NCBI RefSeq assembly: GCF_000815105.2
Contig: NZ_CP010310.2
Coordinates: 2,728,001 to 2,792,000, forward strand
Direction: 5' to 3'
Length of the DNA stretch: 64,000 nt
DNA from: Pandoraea pulmonicola
GTDB lineage: Bacteria; Pseudomonadota; Gammaproteobacteria; Burkholderiales; Burkholderiaceae
Shown here: one piece after another, positions 27,593 through 35,350 of the stretch
Layout: every line of letters starts with the position of its first letter
Numbering within the stretch: the stretch's first letter is position 1
Notes under the pieces: model-generated
The model's input: the letters and a program-made list of their open reading frames with translations, nothing else
Database searches by the model: none
Told to the model about the DNA's origin: nothing
Made by a program: the position numbers and the translations under genes

Positions 27593-28828
27593 ATGAAAAT
27601 TCCTGCACAGTCCAGCATCAGTCGCTTGTCTCATCCGTATTCCGGTGGGTGGAGCACGGTGCCCCATCGGCAAGCGCCGGCCTGGGCGGCCGATTGTGTA
27701 GGAATCACTCGCGGAGCCTCGCCGGCTTCGTCCAACATCCAGCCTTACCTCGACGCCTCGGCCAATACCCGACTGATTGAGTCTCATCCCTATGCCGGCG
27801 CGTGGAGCACGGCGCCCCATCAGCAAGCGCCAGCCTGGACGGCCGATTGTGCAGGAATCACTCGCCAAGCCTCGCCGGTTTCGTCCAACATCCAGCCTTA
27901 CCTCGGCCCCTCGGCCAGTACCCAATTGACCGAGGGGCCCGGTTTCCATCCCGACTCGGGGCAAATCAAGCTGTCGCAATCTGTCGGCGCCCCATCGTTT
28001 GAGGCAGAGGCACCTCCTGCGCCGGGCAATGGATCCGTGAGCGCTTGGGAGGCAAATTGTATTAGGGTCAGTGCCGCTCCCTCACAAGCCATCATCGATA
28101 TGCCAATCGACCTTAATCGTCTATCTAATTCGGGACTCATCGAGTGGCTCGGCTTTGCTCCCGGTTCGGAGCAAGCCAAACCAGAAAGGCGCACGGAACA
28201 AGGGGCATCGGGCAATACTCAGGCGAGTAGTGTGCGCCGCCGCAGGGCTCCGCCGATCCCCGTTGACAAGGTGAAAACTTTGTGCGAGCTCGGCCCCGAG
28301 AAAATTGAAAAGCTGGGCGGACTCAGGGGCGTGGCCAAGAAGTACAACATCGCTTACACGACTGTTCAGAAGTACATTCTTGTGGACGGTACACCAGGAC
28401 CGCTGGCCAACGATCGGCTCAATCCACATGAGAAAGTTGTGGTGACCAATGACTTGCTGAGGGAGTGGGAGACGCTCAGCGCGGCGCAAATTGAAGACAT
28501 GGGCGGACTCATCGGCGTGGCTGAGAAGTACAACGTCAAGTATGGCGATGTGAAGGAGCATGTTAGTGCCACCGGCGGGCTGAGCCAAGTAGGCATGGAC
28601 CGGCTCTACCCGGACATGAGAAATCCGGTCACCGACGCCATGGTGATTGCTTGGAGTGAGCTCAACGCGGCACAAATTAAAGATAAGGGCGGAATCTATG
28701 GCATCGCCCGAGAGTACAACGTAAAGGTCTCCACACTTAGGCATTTACTTTCGCTTACCGGACTGAAGAAGCCCGGCCAAACGCGGCTCGCCAACGCTCT
28801 CGAGCGGCAGAAGGCAAACGTTGCCTGA
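27593..28828 (+). CDS. Protein of unknown function with two kinds of internal repeat, HTH-like C-terminus
   Basis: I do not recognise this 411-aa protein. Residues 13-63 and 64-114 are near-identical 51-aa repeats (each with AW..ADC.GITR and SSNIQPYL), and residues about 150-196 are a worn third copy. A Ser/Pro-rich stretch and a basic cluster VRRRRAPP (214-221) lead to three 62-aa repeats starting near 231, 293 and 355. Each of these contains a helix-turn-helix-like core: GVAKKYNIAYTTVQKYI, GVAEKYNVKYGDVKEHV and GIAREYNVKVSTLRHLL. The protein is soluble, with no signal peptide or membrane helix. The Ser/Pro-rich start and modular repeats recall secreted effectors, and the HTH cores suggest nucleic-acid binding; both are inference. 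Base composition is lower in GC than its neighbours. The gene lies inside a decayed recombinase gene and has no obvious operon partner. Confidence 0.75.
   Translation: MKIPAQSSISRLSHPYSGGWSTVPHRQAPAWAADCVGITRGASPASSNIQPYLDASANTRLIESHPYAGAWSTAPHQQAPAWTADCAGITRQASPVSSNIQPYLGPSASTQLTEGPGFHPDSGQIKLSQSVGAPSFEAEAPPAPGNGSVSAWEANCIRVSAAPSQAIIDMPIDLNRLSNSGLIEWLGFAPGSEQAKPERRTEQGASGNTQASSVRRRRAPPIPVDKVKTLCELGPEKIEKLGGLRGVAKKYNIAYTTVQKYILVDGTPGPLANDRLNPHEKVVVTNDLLREWETLSAAQIEDMGGLIGVAEKYNVKYGDVKEHVSATGGLSQVGMDRLYPDMRNPVTDAMVIAWSELNAAQIKDKGGIYGIAREYNVKVSTLRHLLSLTGLKKPGQTRLANALERQKANVA
27629..27934 (+). repeat. Tandem 153-bp coding repeat (two copies)
   Basis: 27629-27781 and 27782-27934 differ at about 19 of 153 positions (roughly 88 percent identical). 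They encode the first two 51-aa repeats of the unknown protein. Many differences are at third codon positions, which suggests that the protein repeat has been kept under selection since duplication. Confidence 0.85.
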
Positions 28829-28893
28829 CCTCATCAAGGTGATCCTATTACGCATTAGGGGCCGCCACGGGCGCGGAGCCGGACAGGAAGTAC

Positions 28894-29003
28894 GGACTGC
28901 ATGATGACCGCAGGTAGCAATGGCGCAACGAGCGGTTCGCGATAGCGCAGGCGGTACCAGCCCATCCAGTAACGCATGGCCGATGGGTAGCTCTGGCGTA
29001 TTG
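28894..29003 (-). pseudogene. N-terminal remnant of a tyrosine recombinase gene
   Basis: About 110 bp match 31033-31143 of the intact recombinase at roughly 90 percent. Translation gives SAMRYWMGWYRLRY followed by EPLVAPL, as in the intact N-terminal core-binding domain, and then diverges. It is the counterpart of the C-terminal remnant at 27336-27403, with the 411-aa gene lying between the two halves. Confidence 0.75.
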
Positions 29004-29074
29004 GCCATACGCGCAATGCGCAAAAGATGCAATTAATATGAGTCTTTCGCGGGCCACCCCCTGAAATCGACAGG
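29004..29074. repeat. Right copy of the ~72-bp imperfect direct repeat
   Basis: Same orientation as the copy at 27248-27319 and directly beyond the N-terminal end of the recombinase remnant. The last 12 bases (GAAATCGACAGG) are identical in both. Confidence 0.55.
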
Positions 29075-29198
29075 CGTAGCGGCCCGATAGCATCCAACGC
29101 AGGAACGATTACGTCGGCCGTTTCGGGACCACATTATTTGAGAGTGGCTGGAGCGGCGCCTCGGGAGAGCTCAAAGCGTTGTCCTCGCCGCTGCCGCA

Positions 29199-29960
29199 TT
29201 ATGCGTCGCCCGGCTGCTGCCTCACCGGATTCCAGCCTAGCGCGTTATACACATGGTAACGGGCGATCCCGGTATATTCATGCAATGCGAAATCCGCGAC
29301 GGCGAAGTTGTACGACAGCGGCAGCGCAGACATTCTTGCGCGCAGATAGTCGGCACGCACCGGTGTCGCGGTGACCCCAAAGTGCGAGAAATACAGCATG
29401 CTGCGTCGCATATGGATGCCTGACGACACCAGTAACGTGCGGCCGGCATCGTAGCGCCGAAGCAACGCGCTGGTGAATTGTGCGTTCTGCCAGGTATTCA
29501 TACTGTCGGACTCGAGAAGCACATCAGTTGCCTGGATGCCGAGTCTGAGCAGAGATTTCCGATAGACGATCGCTTCTGGGGAGCCGGTTTTCTGCGCATC
29601 GCCGCCACTTACAAATATCTTGCAATCCGATTCCGTCTTGCGACAGTCGTTATAGAGTTCTGCTGCTTCAACGATGCGCGCGTACGAGAACGTTCCCGGT
29701 TCGACGGAATTGGTGCGCGCGACCTTTTCGGTGCCGGCACCCAGCAGCACAATCGCATTGCGTTTGCTCCATTCGATTGTCGGCCTCACGTCATAGGCTG
29801 ATTGCAGGTTGCTCAACAGCCATGCCGGAATGGGACCGCAGCCGACCGCCAGAAACAAGATGATCGATATAGCGTAGAGTGTTCTACTTGTGCGACGCCA
29901 TTTGAGTGCTGCGCAACTAGCGGCGAGCACAATCACTACGACAAGCATCGTGAGAGTCAT
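29199..29960 (-). CDS. YdcF/SanA-family (DUF218) membrane protein
   Basis: A 253-aa inner-membrane protein. Two N-terminal hydrophobic segments (residues about 1-18 and 29-50) are followed by a soluble DUF218 domain, with IVLLGAGTEK as the first strand, KIFVSGGDAQKTG, and LVSSGIHMRRSMLYF near the end. The family includes ElyC and SanA, linked to envelope integrity. ATG 29960 is preferred over TTG 30005 because GGAGG lies 8 bp before it. Codons are less GC-rich than in most of the window, in keeping with the accessory region around it. Confidence 0.8.
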   Translation of the reverse strand: MTLTMLVVVIVLAASCAALKWRRTSRTLYAISIILFLAVGCGPIPAWLLSNLQSAYDVRPTIEWSKRNAIVLLGAGTEKVARTNSVEPGTFSYARIVEAAELYNDCRKTESDCKIFVSGGDAQKTGSPEAIVYRKSLLRLGIQATDVLLESDSMNTWQNAQFTSALLRRYDAGRTLLVSSGIHMRRSMLYFSHFGVTATPVRADYLRARMSALPLSYNFAVADFALHEYTGIARYHVYNALGWNPVRQQPGDA

Positions 29961-30136
29961 CCGAATAGCCTCCGATAAGAAGTACGCCAATTGGCCGTTT
30001 CGCAAATCAACGTGCGATTAATTTAGCATCGGCGTACGAAGGCTCCTGATGGCGGCCCAAAACGGACATCGGCTATGCGTGCGTGAGTACACATGAACAG
30101 GATCCGAGCCTGCAAATCCGTTGGGCTGGTTTCGCG

Positions 30137-31312
30137 TCAGTTCGCGGAAGCGGTCCCGCCGGTCCCCTCGGTGCCTTCGGTGTCATCCCCCATCAAATCG
30201 GCCGCCCGCGAACGTTGCATGTCAGCGCGCCGGAAGTAGCCGATGACGGTCGCCACGCTCGTATGCCCGGTCATCGTCATGGTCTCGGCGAGCGGCACTT
30301 GCTGGCGCGCCGCTTCCGTCACGAAGCCCGCTCGCAGCGAGTGAGCCGAGAAGTCTCCTTCCAGTCCAGCAAGTGCACAACGCGCGCGAACGATGTCGCG
30401 CACGGCCGCTTCGGTGAGTGCCTCACCGACATGCCCGCCGCGCCGCACGCGACGAAAGATGGCGCCCTGCGTAATGCCGGCGGATGTCAACCAGTCAGTG
30501 AGCGCGACGCCGGCCGCACCCGTGACCGGCTTGTCGTTTTCTGGCAGGTCGACGCCTTGCTGGTTCGTTTTCGACCAGGCGAGTGTGTAGACGTATTGGT
30601 CCGGTCCCGTGCGCCGCACGTTTTCGCACGTCGCGCGTACGACTTCCGAACGGCGTCGCCCGCCGCTGGCCCACGCGAACAGCAGCAAAGCCCGGTCGCG
30701 CTTGCCTCGCAGCGAGTCGTCGCAGGTGGCGAGCAGGGCACGCAACGGCTCGCGCGTGAGGGCGTCTTTCTTGGCCGTTCGCACCCCCCGTTTCGCATAG
30801 GCGCGTCGCGTTTTGGCGAGCAGTTCGCGCACGGCGGGCTGCGCACAGGGATTCGGTAGATCGCGCGACGTGTGCAACTTGCCGATGACGCTCAGCCGGT
30901 GCAGCAGGGTGGCCAGGGCCGGTGGCCCAAGCCGGCCTTTGAGCCCTTGCGCGACGAGTTCGGCGTCCAGCGCGGCGGGCATTTCCGTCGTCAGCCCGTG
31001 CTTGCCCTGATGCTGTGCGTGGTCGACGACGAACTGCACGATGACCGCAGGCGGCAGCGGCGCAACGAGCGGCTCGCCATAGCGCAGGCGATACCAGCCC
31101 ATCCAGTACCGCATGGCCGATTGGTAGCTCTGACGCGTATTGGCGGAGTCGCCTTCCCGGACGAGCGCCTGCACGGCGGCTCGGGCATCGACATCGAGCA
31201 AGGCCGGATCGAGTGGACCCGGCAGGCGAAGGGGCGGGGCATTCGACATCGGCGCATTTCGCTTCGAGCGGCGTGGTGAAATGGCATCGGATGTAATTTT
31301 CTTACCGAACAT
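30137..31312 (-). CDS. Tyrosine-type site-specific recombinase
   Basis: Cuts and rejoins DNA through a Tyr intermediate. The 391-aa protein has a core-binding domain (about residues 45-165, SAMRYWMGWYRLRY) and a catalytic domain (about 185-370). The full active-site set is visible: Arg220 in GGRRRSE, Lys248 in WSKTN, His324 and Arg327 in HSLRAGF, His350 in TGHTS and Tyr359 in GYFRR. The tail is a Gly/Thr/Glu stretch. ATG 31249 is an alternative start. It is divergent from a KfrA-like gene across an AT-rich gap with a large dyad. A broken copy of the same gene flanks the repeat-protein gene to the left. Confidence 0.9.
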   Translation of the reverse strand: MFGKKITSDAISPRRSKRNAPMSNAPPLRLPGPLDPALLDVDARAAVQALVREGDSANTRQSYQSAMRYWMGWYRLRYGEPLVAPLPPAVIVQFVVDHAQHQGKHGLTTEMPAALDAELVAQGLKGRLGPPALATLLHRLSVIGKLHTSRDLPNPCAQPAVRELLAKTRRAYAKRGVRTAKKDALTREPLRALLATCDDSLRGKRDRALLLFAWASGGRRRSEVVRATCENVRRTGPDQYVYTLAWSKTNQQGVDLPENDKPVTGAAGVALTDWLTSAGITQGAIFRRVRRGGHVGEALTEAAVRDIVRARCALAGLEGDFSAHSLRAGFVTEAARQQVPLAETMTMTGHTSVATVIGYFRRADMQRSRAADLMGDDTEGTEGTGGTASAN

Positions 31313-31350
31313 ATAATTTCATATGTAATATGTAATAAATATAACGTTTA

Positions 31351-31398
31351 TTGCCAATAAGGATCGATAATCTTCCATTATCGTGGGTTATTTGGCAA
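31351..31398. promoter_or_regulatory. Nested 48-bp dyad between recombinase and KfrA-like genes
   Basis: The inner arms CGATAAT (31365-31371) and ATTATCG (31377-31383) flank CTTCC. The outer arms TTGCCAATAA (31351-31360) and TTATTTGGCAA (31388-31398, one extra T) share the same centre. The gap is very AT-rich. KfrA-type proteins bind dyads in their own promoters, so this may be the operator; a recombination core site is the other option. Confidence 0.6.
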
Positions 31399-31426
31399 TG
31401 TCACCGTTCGAAAGGAGTTTCCGCCC

Positions 31427-32473
31427 ATGGCTCAGCTTTCCTCGTCGAATTCGACTCCGCAAATTCCGCAAATTCCGCAAACCCCGGCGCCGCGCCCGGG
31501 CGGTCGTGGCATCTCGGAGCTGGATGTCTGGACCGCAGCCGATGCGTTGTTGATGGCTGGCCATCGTCCGACCATCGAACGCATTCGCCAGCAATTGGGG
31601 CGCGGATCGCCAAACACCGTCAGCCCCTATCTCGACGCGTGGTTCGCGGGCCTCGGGGCTCGATTGAAAGGCGCGGGGCATGGGCCCGCGGCGCTCCCCG
31701 AGGGCATGGCGATGCCGGAGTCGGTGGCTCGGGCGGCGCTCGATTTGTGGACGCTCGCGCTGCAGGAAGGTCGCGCGGCACTGGCAGAAGAGGCCGCGGC
31801 GCAACGCGCGGTGCTCGACGCCCGGGAAGCTGAGCTGGCGGCGGATCGTGAAGCGCTGGAGCAGGCACGCGCCGTGTTGCACGAGCGGGTCGCGTCGGCG
31901 GAGACAGCGGCCGCGGACGCGCGTCAGGCGCGTGACGAGGCGCAAGCCCAGGCGCGTCGTGCGGAAGCCCTGCTGATCGATGCACAGGCGGACGCCGTGA
32001 CATCGCGGCAGGCGTTGGCCTCAGCCCGCGACGCCGCGCAGGCATTGCAAGACGAGCATGTGAAACACCGCGCGGGATGGGACGCCGAGCGCGCCAGGCT
32101 GATTGAACGCGCCGACGCCAATGAACGCCGGCTGATGCTCGAACTCGACGCGGCGCGTGAGTCGATCAAGTCGCTGCAACAAGAACGCAAGCAGGGGCAG
32201 CGCGAACTGCAGGAGGTACAGACGGCGCTGTCCGCCATGACCGAAGCGCAGCACGAAATACGTTCGGCCAAGGCACTCCAGGACGCTGTCATTGCGCGCC
32301 TGCGTGAGCAGGTCAGTACGCAGGAGGCGCTTGCGGCGACCTATCAATCGATGCTCGCATCACCAGGGGTGTCGGCGTCCGTGGGGCGTGCTGCGATTGC
32401 CACCCGCAAGCGCCGCGTCGGCAGCGCTGCGCCCGGGGCGGCCTCGATCCTCCGGAGAGCGCGGCGGACTTGA
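31427..32473 (+). CDS. KfrA-like DNA-binding coiled-coil protein
   Basis: A 348-aa protein. The N-terminal domain (about residues 30-75, with RPTIERIRQQLGRGSPNTVS) matches the KfrA N-terminal DNA-binding fold of plasmid partition/regulation proteins. Residues about 105-310 are a long heptad-rich, Ala/Glu/Arg/Gln coiled coil. The tail is basic. Known KfrA proteins autoregulate and help plasmid maintenance. Chromosomal relatives next to tyrosine recombinases are not well understood. A Pro/Gln/Ser-rich leader of 25 residues comes first. The gene is convergent with the efflux outer-membrane gene, 20 bp apart. Confidence 0.82.
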   Translation: MAQLSSSNSTPQIPQIPQTPAPRPGGRGISELDVWTAADALLMAGHRPTIERIRQQLGRGSPNTVSPYLDAWFAGLGARLKGAGHGPAALPEGMAMPESVARAALDLWTLALQEGRAALAEEAAAQRAVLDAREAELAADREALEQARAVLHERVASAETAAADARQARDEAQAQARRAEALLIDAQADAVTSRQALASARDAAQALQDEHVKHRAGWDAERARLIERADANERRLMLELDAARESIKSLQQERKQGQRELQEVQTALSAMTEAQHEIRSAKALQDAVIARLREQVSTQEALAATYQSMLASPGVSASVGRAAIATRKRRVGSAAPGAASILRRARRT

Positions 32474-32493
32474 ACTTGAGATTGGCCGGCGTC

Positions 32494-34059
32494 TTATTGT
32501 GCCGGCGTCTGTGCCAAGGTCCGCGGCGGCGCATCCCATCCGCCACCCAGCGCGCGGAATGTGGCCACGGCCGCGCGGGCGTTGTCGGCCTGCGCGAGCG
32601 CATCGGCGTCGCGCACCGTGAGTAGCTGACGGTCCGCGTCGAGCACTTCGTAAAGACTCACCGTGCCGCCGGTATAAGCCTCTTGTGCGCTGTCTCGCGC
32701 CCGCGTCTGTGCTTCCACGGCGCTTGCCAGGTCCTTGCGCTGCTGTTCCAGTTCGACGAGCGACACGATCGCGTTCTCCACGTCTTCCGTTGCGTGCAGC
32801 ATCGTCAGCCGGTATTCCGCGAGCGCCTGTGCGTTGGCGCCGCGTGCCTGCGCCACCTCGGCGTCGATCCGACCGAAATCGAAAAGCCGCCATCGCAGAC
32901 CGAGTGCAGCCAGCGGTTGGAACGTCGCCGCGCTCGGTACGCGTCCGCCCGCCAGCGTCTCGAATTCCAGCACGCCCGACAGGGAAAGCTTCGGGTAATA
33001 CTCGGCCAGCGCTGCTCCGATGCGCGCGTTCGCGGCGGCGAGCCGACGTTCGGCGGCAATGACGTCCGGTCGACGACGCAAGAGATCTGCAGGGGCGCTC
33101 GCGTCGGCGATGGCCGGGATGGCGATGGGCCGGGCATGCGCGTCATCGCGCTGCGTGGCCTCGCTCATGCGGCGCGCGTACGTGCCGGGCGCGGCTCCCA
33201 TCAGCACATCCAATCGGTTGAGCTGCGTCTCGCGCTCGATGCGCAGCGGCGGCAGTGTCGTGCGCGCCTGGGCGAGCAGGGCTTCGGACTGCGCGAGTTC
33301 GCGGGCGGTGGCCAGTCCGTCCTTCAGGCGCAGCCGCACGATTTCCATGAGACGCGTGTCGGTCTCGATCTGATCCTGCGCGATGGCCAGGCGTCGCTGT
33401 GCCGCCCGCACACGGAAATAGGCGTCGGCCGCCTCGGCCACGACGCTCACTCGAACCCCGTCACGCTGCGCTTCGGCCGCCTGTGCCACGGCACTCGCCG
33501 CCTGTGCGGTTCGCGCCAGCCCGCCAAACAGATCCAGTTCCCAACTCGCGCCTGCGCCGATGTCGTAATCCGTGGAGTTGCGGTTGTAGCCCGGCCTGCT
33601 GCGCGCCAAGGCGCCCAGCGGGCTTTCCAATGACTGGTGTTGCCGCGTCACTCTGCCATTGAGCGCGAGCGACGGCAGTCGTTGTGCTCCCGCGGCGCGC
33701 GCTTGTGCCCGAGCCTGCTCGACGCGTGCCATCGCCGCCTGCAGATCGAGGTTCTGGACCAGCGCCTGCTCGACGATGCCGGTGAGCACCGGATCCTGAA
33801 ACCGCGTCCACCACGCGTCGAGAGCTGCGGCGTCCTGCTGCGTGCCGGTCCGTACGCCGAGCGCCGCATCGCGCTGCTTGAGCAACACGCCGCTCGCGAA
33901 ATGCTCAGGGAGATCGACCTTCGGGGGCGCATAGTCCGGGCCGAGTGCGCATCCCGCCAGCGTGCTCACCGCGAATGCCAGCCAGACATGGCGCAAAGAG
34001 AAGGGGGGCGCGACGGGTGGCGTAGTCCGCTTGGGCGGCATGGTGCGAGCGAAGGACAT
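32494..34059 (-). CDS. NodT-family outer-membrane efflux lipoprotein
   Basis: The outer-membrane channel of a tripartite exporter, 521 aa. The signal ends in an LAGC lipobox (Cys37), followed by the usual GPDYAPP opening. Two copies of the OEP domain (about residues 70-280 and 290-490) form the barrel and periplasmic tunnel. Gln/Ala/Arg-rich helices and GLRWRLFDFGRIDAEV are typical. It is divergent from the membrane-fusion and pump genes, with which it shares a 130-bp promoter region. Confidence 0.92.
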   Translation of the reverse strand: MSFARTMPPKRTTPPVAPPFSLRHVWLAFAVSTLAGCALGPDYAPPKVDLPEHFASGVLLKQRDAALGVRTGTQQDAAALDAWWTRFQDPVLTGIVEQALVQNLDLQAAMARVEQARAQARAAGAQRLPSLALNGRVTRQHQSLESPLGALARSRPGYNRNSTDYDIGAGASWELDLFGGLARTAQAASAVAQAAEAQRDGVRVSVVAEAADAYFRVRAAQRRLAIAQDQIETDTRLMEIVRLRLKDGLATARELAQSEALLAQARTTLPPLRIERETQLNRLDVLMGAAPGTYARRMSEATQRDDAHARPIAIPAIADASAPADLLRRRPDVIAAERRLAAANARIGAALAEYYPKLSLSGVLEFETLAGGRVPSAATFQPLAALGLRWRLFDFGRIDAEVAQARGANAQALAEYRLTMLHATEDVENAIVSLVELEQQRKDLASAVEAQTRARDSAQEAYTGGTVSLYEVLDADRQLLTVRDADALAQADNARAAVATFRALGGGWDAPPRTLAQTPAQ

Positions 34060-34076
34060 GACGGTAAATTAGTTAC

Positions 34077-34106
34077 TTGCAAAATAATAGTTTGCAACTC
34101 TATACT
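34077..34106. promoter_or_regulatory. Palindromic operator over the efflux promoter
   Basis: TTGCAAA (34077-34083) and TTTGCAA (34091-34097) form a perfect 7-bp dyad with 7-bp spacer. A promoter can be drawn through it for the rightward genes: TTGCAA as -35 (34077-34082), 18 bp, then TATACT as -10 (34101-34106). A repressor bound here would block it; the downstream HxlR protein is the natural suspect. Confidence 0.6.
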
Positions 34107-34189
34107 CACTTCCATTATGAAAGCAACAACTCGTTGCAACTTGCGCCGTCCCCCATGCCACCCCTCATGAACTGAAGAAGGATCGACCC

Positions 34190-35350
34190 ATGACATCCCC
34201 GAATTCCCCCGCCCCGAGCGCTGCCCCGACAGGCGGCTTTCCCGGCAAGCGTCTCGCGGCGCGCGGCTTCGTTGTGCGCGGCGTGGCGATCGTGGCGGCG
34301 CTGGCCGTTCTCGGCTACGGCGTCTACTGGTGGACGACGGCGCGTTATCTGGAATCCACCGACGACGCGTACGTCGGCGGCGACGTTACGGTGTTGGCGC
34401 CGAAAGTGCCGGGATACATTGCGCAAGTGCTCGTGACGGACAACCAGGCGGTCAGGGCGGGTGACGTCCTCGTGCGGCTCGATGACAGGGATTACCGAGC
34501 GGCGCTCGCCAAGGCGGAGGGTGCTGTCGCGGCACAGCAGGCGCTGCTCGCCAATCTCGACGCCACCGCGAGGCTGCAGACGGCAGTGATCGCACAGGCG
34601 CACGCGAGCGTTGCGGCCGTGACCGCCGACGCCCGTCGCGCTCATGACGATCAGGTGCGCTATCAGGACCTCGTCGCCAAGTCCGCCGTGTCGGTGCAGA
34701 GTGCGCAGAAGGCGGACGCCGACTACAAACAGATCGTGGCCAATCGTGATCGTGCGCAGGCCGGCGCCACGGCGGCGGAGCGTCAGCTCGACGTCATCGC
34801 CACCCAGAAGCAGCAGGCGCAGGCCGCTCTGGCGCAGTCGATAGCCGAGCGAGACATCGCCAGACTGAATCTCGAGGACACCGTGGTGCGTGCGCCGGTC
34901 GACGGCACCGTCGGCAATCGCCGGGCCAGGACCGGGGCGTATGCACCGGCCGGCACGCAACTGCTGTCGATCGTGCCGGCGCACGGGCTATGGGTCGATG
35001 CGAACTTCAAGGAAGGGCAACTCGCGCGGCTGCGCCCCGGCATGCCGGTGAAGATCGAGGCCGACGTGTTGCCGGGGCGGGTGTTCCACGGTCGCGTTGC
35101 GAGTCTCGCCCCCGCGACCGGCGCACAGTTCAGTGTGCTGCCGCCGGAGAATGCAACGGGCAACTTCACGAAGATCGTGCAACGCGTGCCGGTGCGGGTG
35201 CAACTCGACGACGCCGACGGGCATCTCGGCACGCTACGCCCTGGGTTGTCGGTCACGGCTGAAGTCGACGCGCGCGGGGAGGGCCGTGAGTCGCCCGCTA
35301 CACCTGCTACACCCGCGGCACCGGCGGCGGCCAAGGTAGCTGCACGATGA
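34190..35350 (+). CDS. EmrA/HlyD-type membrane-fusion protein
   Basis: Periplasmic adaptor joining the pump to the outer-membrane channel, 386 aa. One membrane helix near residues 28-47 is followed by STDDAYVGGDVTVLAPKVPG, the classic opening of EmrA proteins. A lipoyl half-motif, an alpha-helical hairpin (about 105-220) and a beta barrel (about 240-355) complete it. The C-terminal Pro/Ala tail is low complexity. Its stop overlaps the next start by 4 bp (ATGA). Confidence 0.93.
   Translation: MTSPNSPAPSAAPTGGFPGKRLAARGFVVRGVAIVAALAVLGYGVYWWTTARYLESTDDAYVGGDVTVLAPKVPGYIAQVLVTDNQAVRAGDVLVRLDDRDYRAALAKAEGAVAAQQALLANLDATARLQTAVIAQAHASVAAVTADARRAHDDQVRYQDLVAKSAVSVQSAQKADADYKQIVANRDRAQAGATAAERQLDVIATQKQQAQAALAQSIAERDIARLNLEDTVVRAPVDGTVGNRRARTGAYAPAGTQLLSIVPAHGLWVDANFKEGQLARLRPGMPVKIEADVLPGRVFHGRVASLAPATGAQFSVLPPENATGNFTKIVQRVPVRVQLDDADGHLGTLRPGLSVTAEVDARGEGRESPATPATPAAPAAAKVAAR

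Noticed and set aside
27629..27934. CRISPR-like tandem repeat
   Set aside because: Repeats are 153 bp, contiguous, in frame and coding, without spacers.
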